NCBI GenBank assembly: GCA_015852425.1
Contig: JAAAIG010000460.1
Location: 357-30,445, forward strand
Direction of reading: 5' to 3'
DNA length: 30,089 bases
Source of the DNA: Gryganskiella cystojenkinii
Lineage: Eukaryota; Mortierellomycota; Mortierellomycetes; Mortierellales; Mortierellaceae
Of the stretch, positions 10,466 to 20,664 are shown one piece after another (position 1 is the first letter of the stretch; each line of letters begins with the position of its first letter). A program made the translations under genes and the position numbers. The notes below the pieces were generated by a model. It made no database searches, was not told the origin of the DNA, and saw nothing but the letters and a program-made list of their open reading frames with translations.

Positions 10466-13427
10466 ATGGATCCATCCCCTCTTTTGTGTTACTCGTCTTC
10501 CGATATTTCTCCTCCCATCTCAAGGCCATCACTTGTTACCACCAACGAAGTACAATCCTCTGGTAGTGACTTTTCGTCTTCAGATCCCCGATTTACTCCT
10601 CAATACCCTATGCAATCCATCAGGTCCTCGATGCCACAGTCGCCTCGGCCATGGATTGAACCCACAGCCGATCTTCCATCCATTTTACTCGAGAACCAGC
10701 TGCAACATCAACCCTCACACCAACCACAAACACTTACATCACCTCTACATCATCTATTGCCAAAGGCCACGGACGAGACTACAGTTCTTGATCGAAACAG
10801 TATATTTCAACAACTACAGAAAGAGCGACAGGCGGAGGACAAATGGAAGGAGGAACATGATGAAATGGATCGGCGCCACAAAGAAGAGTTGAAAGTCCTC
10901 AATCGCAAACATTCTCGGCGATTCACCGATATGAGACGCATCACAGATGACATTATATCTTTGAGCGACCCAAATATCCTTCTCCGACAACAAGAAGAGG
11001 AGCGTATGGTCACAAAAACCTGGACGAACGAACGGGAGAAATTGATCGAACAGCAAAAACAAGAACTGCAGATCCTCGATAACAAACACGTTCATCATCT
11101 AACAGTGATGAGACGTTTACTTACACACAGTATGTGGTCCCCTCCGTTGCTCCCTGTTGCTGCCACGACCACTACCACGACCACCAGCACCACCACTGCT
11201 ACTACGACAACTGCTATCGCTGCGAATTCCCCCATATCACTCGACCCTATAGTATCAAAGTCTGAGGCAATCGTCGCAAAGGCAACCGAGGTTGTTCAGG
11301 GCACAAAGCCGATCCATGTCGCCTCTGATATTAAAAATCCCACTATTGGCGAATCGGACGCGTCTCCTAACGAACACCATCGTGCAGGTTCTATGATCAA
11401 CGCTATCACCTCAAAAACTGACCCAGCCACAATCACTGCCATCACCACTGCCTCTGAAATTACCACAGTGACTCTCGCTGTTGCATCATCTGATTCTCCG
11501 TTGTCCAAGGCATCAATCTCATCTCAAATACAGTGTGAGGTCGTCAAGGAGGTCAAATTGATCAAAGAGACTGATCCGGAGTGTAGACAAGTCGATAGCA
11601 GACGAGCACGCATTGTAGGCGAATACTTAATGTCCTGGCCTGAGCTTGGCAGGGGTCATTCAGGCACTGTGTACGCATGCGTCCACCAGAAAACCGAAGA
11701 AGACTATGTACGTTTAATTGTGGTTTGGTATAATAGACCGTGAATTTGACCTGTAGTTGACATTTAATTATACTTCTTTCTCATTAGGTCCTGAAGGAGA
11801 TTCCGAAGACAAAGTGTAACACAGCGGTCCGAGCCGAAGTCGCGATCCTGAAGAAGCTTAAACATCGCAATATTGTTATGCTACATGAACTTCTCGAGAC
11901 ACAGCACGATTACTACATTGGTAGGAGAGTGAAAACGACGCTGTGCAAAGGAAGAAGGGGGAAATGCGTCTTAGAAAAGAATATTTCCGGACAGCTAACA
12001 TTATTCAATTCCATCTGCGATTGTCATCAAATTAGTGCTTGAGCGCTGTGAACGAACGTTGGTCAAACATGATCGCCGTACAGGTGATGTGCTATTGCCG
12101 TTTGACGAGCCTCAAAGTCGCAATCTTTTTCAACAACTTTTCTTAGGTGTCGAGTATAGTAAGTCGTTGCTTTTGTTTGTGGATGGTGCTGTGTCATGAA
12201 GATTTTTTTTTTTTTTTTTTTTTTTCCACTAAACTCCTTAAACTTTTCGCCCTTTCTACAATTTCGCTAGTTCACGGGCAAGGTGTGATACACCGAGATA
12301 TAAAACCAGACAACTTGCTTATTGTCCAAAAAGACGGACGTGAGATCCTGAAGATCGGTGATTTTGGACTCTCCAAAGTTTTTCCTAAAGGTCAAATGAT
12401 GGTCGTAGATGACAGGCGCGGAACAAGCGCCTTCATCGCGCCTGAGCTTAACTACCATGGCAACCAACACGACGGTGCTGCGACGGATATCTGGTCCATG
12501 GGCATCACTCTCTATGTGATGTTCCAAGGAATATTGCCGTTCACGAGCAATAGTTTCGAAAGGTGTGATTACGAGGTTGGACGAAAGTCAGACCCGAAGG
12601 AGACACCAGCAGAGATGAAAGACCTGATAGACAGGATGATGGACATGAACCCTGGGACGAGGATTACTTTGGATCAAATTAGGGTACGTTGTTTACTATT
12701 TTTTCTTCTCCTCTTCCTAAAATTAATGATTGCAGTCATATATTACTCAAAAGAACTACCCCGTTTCTGACTTTCTTTTCGATCTTATGCTTATGAAGGA
12801 ACATCCATGGGTGACAGATTACGGAAAATCTCCTTTGCCTTCAAAAGACTCGAATGTCGGTCCTCAGGTGGAGATCTCAGTCGAGGACAAGAAGAACGCA
12901 GTCAGGAGAGTCAAAAGGACCAGTTTCCGTCGAAAATTGGTAGGTGGATCCCCAACTTGAGTTGAATGAAAAGAAAAAAGCGTCGACAGCTGGCTTTCTC
13001 AAAAAAATAATTCTTACAGCGATATTTCGTTTTACGCGGTTTTATGTCAATTAACTTCTTCAAAAAACATAACAAACAACAGCTTAGGGTATTTGAGTCG
13101 TTCGGTAAGTCAGGATCGAAGAGCAACGTCTGTAGAGGGTCAGTTCGAGACGTTTTTACTTCTAGTGAGCCCGAGAAGGAGACCGAGAAGGTGGATCAAT
13201 TGGATTTTGAAGTGATTACGCATTCAAGAGACAAGCCAACACCGACTTCGATGGACGGTTCATTCGTCATCACGCTCGAGGATTTCACTGACAATGACGT
13301 TGGCGGCGGTGATTATGTAGTCGAGAGTGAACACAACGACGACGAAGAAGATGGCGTCGAAGATGGTGAGTGGGAGGGGGACCTGAGCCAGGACCTTCAG
13401 GATTGGAGTCCCAACGTCACAGCTTAG
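10466..13427 (+). CDS. K2: CaMKK/Sak1-like serine/threonine kinase, array member 2
   Basis: Exons 10466-11707, 11788-11920, 12036-12158, 12271-12683, 12799-12939, 13083-13427; 798 codons. The start at 10466 (ACCATGG context) was chosen because the paralogs share the N-terminal motif SSSDPR at 37-42; the frame is open further upstream. Residues 113 to about 219 hold two tandem copies of a charged coiled-coil unit, each with W(K/T)(E/N)E and ending in RKH/NKH...MRR(I/L). A Thr-rich tract follows. Kinase: loop LGRGHSGTV, VLK Lys417, Glu431, VIHRDIKPDN (HRD 507-509), DFG 530-532, IAPE; all catalytic residues present. It then has EHPWVT and VEISVEDKKNAV, a basic stretch (RRVKRTSFRRKL, RVFESFGKSGSK) and a very acidic tail containing GDYVVESEHNDDEEDG. 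The acceptor at 12798 is the least certain junction. Confidence 0.87.
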
Positions 13428-13771
13428 ACAATGAAAAGTGACGAGGCTGACTTTGCAAATGCCAGAAGCAACAGTGTCTACCGTTCCAATCGCTCAGTAA
13501 GCGCTCAAAATAAGAAATAGTATTAATATTAATAATAACAGTATTATAATAAATTATGAAGAATAAGATATTCAGGCTGAATTAAACAAATATTGTTTTA
13601 AGAGCACTATGGATGGACACCCGAAGAAAGTGCCAGCGCTTCTTCATAAAGGTGCTCAAGTATCGTATTGCCAGAACACTTTTTTCGAGTTATTCGAGCG
13701 GAGATAAAAATTAAAGGAGGTCTTAATTTTATTTTTGGGGGTGTGCGAGGTCAGGGTCTAAATGTTACTGT

Positions 13772-13805
13772 TTTTTTGGCGAAGTCGATCGACTTCGCCA
13801 AAAAA
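13772..13805. repeat. 34-bp perfect palindrome with back-to-back ACTTCGCC motifs
   Basis: Six T, then a 22-bp core (13778-13799) reading GGCGAAGTCGA followed by its exact reverse complement, then six A. There is no spacer at the centre (13788/13789). It contains ACTTCGCC on the plus strand at 13792-13799 and on the minus strand at 13778-13785. It sits 172 bp before the K3 start codon. It could be a dimeric transcription-factor site; as RNA it would form a tight hairpin, though it probably precedes the transcript. Confidence 0.75.
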
Positions 13806-13860
13806 GACAGAGAACCAGCAACTTTTAAAAAAAAGACAGCCTGGACAAGGTTCAACCCCC

Positions 13861-13868
13861 ACTTTGCC
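13861..13868 (+). promoter_or_regulatory. ACTTTGCC motif upstream of K3
   Basis: Exact copy of the octamer 116 bp before the K3 ATG, immediately followed by the CT-rich leader. This is in addition to the two ACTTCGCC half-sites in the palindrome upstream. Confidence 0.3.
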
Positions 13869-13976
13869 TTCTCTTGCTTGTCTTCTTTCGTGACTCTCTC
13901 ATACGCTCTCCTTCTCTTTTTGTCTTTTCTTCCCTCCCTCGTTGTCCATCAGCATTCACTTCCCTTCCTGATCTAC

Positions 13977-16900
13977 ATGTTGCAGTCTACACCCCCCAAT
14001 CGATCCCGTCGAAGCTCGCGTTCTTCCTTGTTGAACACGGAGGAGGCGGAAGAGACTGGAACCGAATCGTCTGTTGACCCTCGCCCCCCTCTACCTACTA
14101 TACCTCCTTCACTCACTCTCTCTTCAGCCGCTTACCAACTTCAGCAATGGCAAGGACAGCAGCGACACTCCAACTCACTCCCTTCTTCACCCCAGATTGG
14201 AACGTCATCGGCATCGGCATCGCGCACTGTCCTTCTTCATCGTCCACCCCAGCCCTATCAACAAAAACAACAACAACAATCATTCGGTGAAGTCATGGAG
14301 AATATGTATGCCGTAGACAATCACAACAGTACATTTAAACAACAGCAAGAAAAAGAAGAGCGTGCTCTCTTAGCTTGGACCGAAGAGCGACAACAAACTC
14401 TCCGGATCCAAAACGAAGCGATGCGGAACCTGAACAGCAGGCACTCGCTTAAACTCATGGGCATGAAACTGTCACACAACCATACTCTCGAGTTTGAGAG
14501 TGACCTAGTTCTTTTCTCTCAACAACATCTAGAAGAAAAGCTCGCAATGGAGGAGTGGGAGGAGGAAGAAAAGCTGATGCGTCAACGCCACAGTGCGCAA
14601 CTTAGGGTTCTCGAAAACAAACACTCCCATGCGCTCACGACCTTGAGACGGCTACACAAAAACAATTTTGAGTCCCTAAACGGTCAAGCCCCAATACCTC
14701 CTTTAGCTCTGACTACTGAAAAGCCTGCACCCTGTACCATTGCCTCTACCTCTGCTTCCTTAAAGTTGTTGAGTGTCCGGAAGTCACCCGCCTTTGCTGG
14801 GAACCGTGTGGCGCCCAACCAGACCGGTCGAAACATAAAATCGCTTCGTATTGAACCGACAGGGTTAACTGGAAAATTTGTCGAGCGTCTTCATGCAGCT
14901 ACAAGGGGTGAACAAGTCACATCCATAGCATCAGCACCTGACCATAGAATCATTGCTATCGACACTGCGACAGATCGTAGGCCTCATCCAGATTCTCCAA
15001 CTTCCCCAATCGCACAAATATCGTCTCCAGTTTTGAACCTCATCAGGGATATGCAGATCTTCCCCATTCACCCGACCCCCACTCCTACCAAGGATCACCC
15101 AGCAAATAGTAAAAGGGTCCAGACCAAGGAAGCAAAGGTTGTTGGCGAGTACTTTATGTTGAAGGGCTGTATTGGCGAAGGTAGATATGGTAAGGTGTAC
15201 AAGTGCTTCCATACAGTAACCAAACAAGCCTACGTGAGTATTTCTGGTTCTTCTTTGCTTCGCTTTTTTTGCTTTGCCAAAAAAAAAAAAATTTAGGAGT
15301 TCTCTTTTTTTTTTTGGCAACGCTGTGGCTGACTGGCTGAATCTTCCAACAAATATGATGTTTAGGCCATGAAAGAAATTTCGAAATGGCAAAACGAGGT
15401 GAAAGTCGTGAACGAGGTCGCACTTATGAAGAATTTGAAGCACAAAAATATCGTTCACCTTGTCGACTTTCTTGAAACCGACAGGGAATATTACATCGGT
15501 AACCGTAGAGAATATCCCTCCTTTCCTCCAAAAAGGGACCATGCCAAAGATTGAAATGGGTGCAGAGCACTACTATCACGGTTGACGCTGATATCTTTTT
15601 CATTCATCTTTATTGTGCTTCCTATCTATTTGAAACCAAACCAAAACTTGATAGTCATGGAGCTTTGTCAAGAAGTGCTCCTTAAACAGGATCGAGTCTC
15701 TGGTGTCGCTAACAGAGTCTTCGACGAGCGTCACTGCCTCGTGATCTTCGAGCAACTGTTCCTAGGCATCGAATACAGTAAGCTCATCCTACTGTTCCTG
15801 TGGACCAGGACACAATCGATTTATCTGTTTACAAGCTGCTCTACTGACTTTTCTGCTATACAATTTCATGTTGGTTCCTTATCCTTCATAGTCCATGGCC
15901 AAGGCGCCGTTCACCGGGATATTAAACCCGCCAACTTGTTGATTGTCCGTGGTGGCAGTCACGATATTCTCAAGATTGGAGACTTTGGGATATCTCAGGT
16001 CTTCGCGCAGGGTCAAGAAATGGCTGTCAAAGACAGGTGCGGTACTCGTGCATATCTGGCACCTGAGCTAGATCATTGTGACGGTCGGCTATACGATGCA
16101 CCTTTGACGGATGTTTGGTCCATGGGCGTGACACTCCATGTGATGTTCCACGGAGAGTTACCATTCCGGATGACGGCAAACGGGAGAATAGATTTCGAGA
16201 AACGGAGACACACCATCAAGGAATTGCCGGAGAACTTGCGGGATCTGATTGAAAGGATGTTAGAGCTAAACCCGGACAGGAGAATCACCATGGAAGAAAT
16301 CAGGGTAAATGAAATAGCGAATTTCATGTTCATTTATATACCTCTCTGTTTCATCAGCAGCTGAGCAAGCCCCCTTTCATCTGGTGCTACTTTATCAAAG
16401 GTTCATCCCTGGATGACAACCAACAGGTCGAGTCCAATAGTTTCCAAATCAAGTAATATCGGAGCTAAGCTCGAGGTTACAAATGAGGACAAGATGTTGA
16501 CCAAAGTGGTAAGTCATCCTCCCGCCCGAAGGCGCGCTTATGCATTTGCTCCATATGCCCTGGAGTACAGCTAAGGCCGCTAAGACCCTCCAAGATATGA
16601 AAAAGCGCCACTATGCCAACAGTGCAAGCCGCTGACGATGCAAAAGAAGAAGCTGTGCTGACATGTTCGTTCTTTTTCCTGCCCGTTTTTAAATTTCAAA
16701 AAGGACAAGACAGACAAGGCTACATTGATACTCGCGACAACCGTTGCTGAAGACGATAGCGCGTACGAGCTTTCTAACTCGGGCGTGCTCATCCAGGGGG
16801 AACCGCTGTACAGTCCTATGAGCGATAGTTGGCTCTCCACTCACAGTAACAATGAGAGTTGGACAAGCGATGATTACCTCGAAATAGATAATGAGGGCCA

Positions 16901-17033
16901 TGAAGATGGTTGTAACTGGAATGACGGCCCGCAACCTGATGATCAAGGACCCGGTGACGGGGGACCTGCCCTGAAGCAGAGTATCAAATCCGTTTGGGCC
17001 AACATCAGAAACCAGACGTTTTTACGATTTTAG
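13977..17033 (+). CDS. K3: CaMKK/Sak1-like serine/threonine kinase, array member 3
   Basis: Exons 13977-15233, 15366-15498, 15655-15777, 15892-16304, 16401-16508, 16704-17033; 787 codons. The start at 13977 places SSVDPR at 31-36 as in the paralogs. Poly-Gln is followed by two tandem W/E-rich coiled-coil units (about nt 14331-14661), with HS..L..M and HS.AL.TLRRL endings. Kinase: IGEGRYGKV, AMK Lys422, NEVALM Glu, AVHRDIKPAN (HRD 512-514), DFG 535-537, LAPE; predicted active. The segment after VHPWMT keeps LEVTNEDK but ends 10 codons earlier than in K1, and the basic RAVNRFK segment is missing, leaving a mostly acidic C-terminus with DDYLEIDNE. Intron 5 may be mis-drawn: reading through the donor at 16509 would give an Arg-rich ending that stops at about 16574. 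Confidence 0.83.
15274..15320. repeat. Inverted repeat in K3 intron 1
   Basis: TTGCC plus an A-run at 15274-15291 faces a T-run plus GGCAA at 15305-15320. The arms can pair over 16 bp around a loop of about 15 nt, all inside the intron 15234-15365. The arm resembles half of the palindrome upstream of K3 (GCC followed by A-run). Mostly homopolymer, so chance is a fair explanation. Confidence 0.4.
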
Positions 17034-17478
17034 TTAGAATCTGCTATGTATTTGTATGTGTAACACCAACATTGAAACGCCTCTCCTCCAAGTGCCTATA
17101 AAGCTCCTGTTTGACCGAAGAAACGACAAATTTTGAGAAGAACGAGTGAAAGAAAGATCTAGCAAGGAACAATAGAAGGCTCAGTCAAAGCAAGGCAAAG
17201 TGTTATGGCGAAGTAATAATACTCATATTTACGCCTCAATCAATGCCAAGCAGTATGTTCCACCTCCTGACCTTACTTCGCCTTTTCAAATAACAAAGCA
17301 GGTTGACTTAGCCATCTTTAATATTCTTTTCATTCAAGGTTTACACCGCCCGCGATTTTCTCTCTGTCACTTCAACACACACCCTTTATACCTTATTATT
17401 CGCCTTCATCGCTTGTCGCTGTCCTTAAACCATTTTCACTTACATGAGCGATTGTTCACTTTCGTTCCATTCTCGACT
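17034..17478. other. K3-K4 intergenic region
   Basis: Carries three octamers: ACTTTGCC on the minus strand (17194-17201), ACTTCGCC on the minus strand (17207-17214) and ACTTCGCC on the plus strand (17275-17282). The K4 frame is open from 17200, but that upstream stretch has no counterpart in the other paralogs and is probably untranslated. No separate gene was seen. Confidence 0.5.
17194..17282. promoter_or_regulatory. Cluster of three ACTTYGCC motifs upstream of K4
   Basis: Copies at 17194-17201 (-), 17207-17214 (-) and 17275-17282 (+), about 200-285 bp before the K4 ATG. The first two are spaced 13 bp start to start, close to the 14-bp spacing of the two half-sites in the K3 palindrome, but in direct orientation. 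Function is inferred. Confidence 0.35.
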
Positions 17479-20058
17479 ATGACGACTAAGCTCCCATCTT
17501 TACGTCCGACCAAGACCACAGGCGAATCCTCGACCTCGATCGATCCCAGAAGTCATATCACAGTTCATTGGCCCTCGAGTGACCTTGGATTACATTCAAC
17601 TTCTTTCCTTGAGCAGCTTCAAGAACGTCTTTTGGGGCATTTCCAACCACAGCGACTGCAATCAACATCGCTTCTCACAATGTTTCAAGGGCGAACCGAG
17701 TTGCCTTCACAGCAAGAAAAGCGTCGACAGCACCGAATGAGCTTGCCGATACCAGCGATTCCCAAGGACCCTGCACCAGATATACATCCTGTGAGGCTTC
17801 AGCGGCAACAAGAAGAAGAACAGGATCTTTTGCGACTCTGGACGGAAAAAATGCAACAGCTGGAACAACAACAAAAAGACGAGGAGCAACGTTTTATACA
17901 TGAGCTGAAACAACGCCAGAAGGAGCTGAAACAACGACAGGAGGAACAACGCGCCGCGCTCGACAACATGTTCTCGGAGCCGTATTTGACCTTGAGAGAG
18001 CTGCACAACCAAGAGATCGTGCCTCTTTCATCTTCTTTTATCGTCCCCAACCCGGTTGCCACTACTACTTCTACTGCAGACATTGCCTCCATTACCACCA
18101 ACGAAACGGTTGGACTCAACAGCGTAAACACCTCGTCGGAAACTGAGGCATCTCCTTCTGTCGCTACTTTTCATGCGTCACCTGTGCTTTGTGAGCGCTT
18201 GATCGCCCCTCCTGCACCTTCGAGCATCGTGTCAGAGAAACCGTGTAGGCTCGTGCAGAGCAGGAAGATGGAGGTAGTGGGCGAGTACTTAATATTCAAG
18301 CCACCCATAGCCAAGCACAGAGTCAGCATGTATTACTTGTGCATCCATTCGGAAACCAGAGAAGAATACGTGAGATACCCTTTGATTTTTTTTCGGTACT
18401 CTTCCTTCGAGTCCTGGACTTAATTTTGCTCACAGACGCACTCTCTGCTTTCGATAGGTCATAAAACAAATCACAAAGAAGGCAAAGGACTCGTTGATTG
18501 TAAGCGAGGTTGCACTCATGAAAAAATTGAGACATCCAAACATCATCGATTCCTATGACTTTCTCGAGACCGATCGAGACTACTACATTGGTGAGAGCAC
18601 CTTCGTCAAATCAAGTTGAGTCAGTCTCACTTGTCACTAGTATTTCTTACAATGACTTTTACTTTATTTTTACTTGTGGTTCGCAGTACTTGAGCGCTAT
18701 GACCGTGAACTTCTAAAGCAAGATCCTGTTAGAGGAGATGCCGACAGAACCTTTAACGAGTACCAATGCCTCAATCTCTTTCGGCAATTAGTTCTGGGAG
18801 TCGAATACCGTAAGTCCAGTATTTTTTCCTGTGTGTTGTGCGAGAAGATTTAACATGCTGGAGTATGATCCTTCACTAATGTCATTAGTCCAACCTTTTT
18901 ATCTCTCCAGTTCACGGGCAAGGTGCCGTTCATCGGGATATCAAGCCCGAGAATCTGCTGATCACCCGGAACAGGAACACCGATCAAGAAGTCCTCAAGA
19001 TTAGCGGTCTTGGTCTGTCCAAGGTCGCACCTCAGGGTCACGAAATGACCGTTCACGACAGGCGTGGTACTCGCGCTTTTCTTGCTCCCGAGCTCGCCCA
19101 CTGTGATGGCCGGCAGCACGATGGCCCTGCAACGGACGTTTGGTCCATGGGCGTGACCCTCTATGTGATGCTCCATGGCATTTTACCATTCAGTTGCGAC
19201 ACTGACGGTAAAATGGACTATCATATTCAGCGGGAAGTCGAGCATGAGGACACATCTGCCGATCTCAAGCACTTGATCGATAGGATGATGGAAATCAATC
19301 CAAGCAAGAGGATTACTATGGATCAAATTAGAGTGAGTTGTTGTGAGAAGTACATGGAAAACAAAGGCGATCTTGTCCTGTCGAAAAATGACAAAGGAAG
19401 CTCCAGTACTTTTCTCCCTGTGCCGCTACGCTGTTATACTCAATTGCTTATGTGGCGCTATGCCATTCAAACCTTTTTTGTGTAGAGCCATCCGTGGGTG
19501 ACCGACCGCGGAGCGAATCCGTTGATATCCAAAGCATTAAATATAGGTGCGCGGATCAGAGTCTCCAACGAGGATGAAAAGAACGCTGTCAGGAAAGTCT
19601 CAAGCCTTCGATCGTTGGCTCTGATGGTAAGCAAGATTTTCTCTTAAATATTTTGCACAATCTTTCGCCACGAGTGCTCATGGAACATCCTTCGATATCG
19701 TATAAAAAAGGTGCGAGCTGTAAATAGGTTCAAGGCAGGGGCACAGAGAGCAAGGTCCAGGAGCTTTAGCGACGCTACGACAAAGAAAACCATGACCACA
19801 GTCGTCAGAGGCGATGAAAGGGTCAGAAGCTTCAGCGCTATGGTTACTGGTGCAAGAGACAACGCCAAGCCTGACGTCTTTAGCATAGATAGCGAAGATA
19901 TGATTTTCCGTCCCTCCGACTACGTCTTGGTCATGGATGGGGAGATGCCCTCTGGGAACATTACGGAGAGTCCCTTCGTCACAGTTCTAAACCCTGATCA
20001 TGATGATGATCCCGATGGTGATGAGAGTGGTGGCTGGTCAGAAGATCTTGTGGAGTGA
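17479..20058 (+). CDS. K4: predicted pseudokinase of the CaMKK/Sak1-like array
   Basis: Exons 17479-18369, 18458-18590, 18687-18809, 18911-19332, 19486-19626, 19711-20058; 685 codons with an uninterrupted frame and intact splice sites. The N-terminus has TSIDPR at 19-24 and one long Glu/Gln coiled coil (about 107-176). The kinase domain is degenerate at two ATP/Mg sites. Where paralogs have GxGxxGxV, K4 reads IAKHRVSMYY (Gly to Ala278, His280, Ser283; Val to Tyr285). DFG is replaced by GLG (Gly415-Leu416-Gly417). VIK Lys300, Glu314, HRD 390-392, Asn397 and LAPE remain. The HPWVT segment, NEDEKNAV, basic VRAVNRFKAGAQRARSRS and acidic tail (SDYVLVMDGE, WSEDLVE) are retained. It is probably catalytically dead or very weak but structurally preserved, so a scaffold or regulator role is possible. 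Confidence 0.85.
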
Positions 20059-20664
20059 AGTCTCCACGCTCATTGACAGAACCCTCACCCGGGATGGTTC
20101 ACATGTCCCATCCCTTAAGAAAAAAACACACATTATTTTATCAGCTTTAAGTCCCATAAGTCCTTTATTCAATAGCAATTCGGCCTGCACGTTCTCTCTA
20201 TATCTAAAAAAAAAATTGTGCAGAAAACGGATCTGAAAACTTAATCAGCGCTTGGTGGCGCATTTTCAGCGTGACGGTATCTCATTGCCATTTTGAGGGG
20301 TCGTCAAAAAATAGCTCGATTGAATTGACCATCAGCCCAAGGCACTGACCCCTTGTCGCTCCTTCCAGAAGGCGAAGCAAACAAAAGCACATGCTCCTTC
20401 TTCCTCAGAAGTCTGATGGCCACTTCATCCTGCAGATGACTTTGCCCTTGCAACCAACAACCCTGTGTACATTCTGTGTTTGACTTCCTTTGTCAGCCTC
20501 GATGGTCCGCAGTTAATTCTCTTGTCGAATTTCTGCCCAGAGTTTTTTTTTTTGTATTGCTTCCTTCCTTTATATTTTTTTTTACTCTCGTGGTTGCTCA
20601 ATTTATTGTTTTTCACTCCCTCTTCTCACGATTCTCTCTTTTCTTCTTGTTCCCTCCCCGTGTG
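20059..20664. other. K4-K5 intergenic region
   Basis: Contains the K4 3' end, an ACTTTGCC copy at 20439-20446, and a T/C-rich leader (about 20520-20660) with TTTATATTTT near 20568. The K5 frame is open from 20476, but that part encodes only a hydrophobic Phe/Leu-rich stretch derived from the pyrimidine tract and is unlikely to be translated. No other gene was seen. Confidence 0.5.
20439..20446 (+). promoter_or_regulatory. ACTTTGCC motif upstream of K5
   Basis: Exact octamer 226 bp before the K5 start codon. A one-mismatch reverse copy (GGCGAAGC) lies at 20371-20378. Confidence 0.3.

Larger units (their letters stand above)
13428..13976. other. K2-K3 intergenic region
   Basis: Includes a markedly AT-rich stretch at about 13507-13575 (TAATATTAATAATAA-like), probably the K2 3' UTR. 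A 34-bp perfect palindrome follows at 13772-13805, then ACTTTGCC at 13861-13868 and a CT-rich leader before the K3 ATG. The K3 frame is open upstream of the chosen start, but that segment is unlike the paralogs. Confidence 0.5.

Noticed and set aside
11160..11215. ACC/ACT-rich repeat in K2 as a possible microsatellite or mobile-element trace.
   Set aside because: It is an in-frame imperfect Thr-codon run within the low-complexity N-terminus, as seen in several paralogs.
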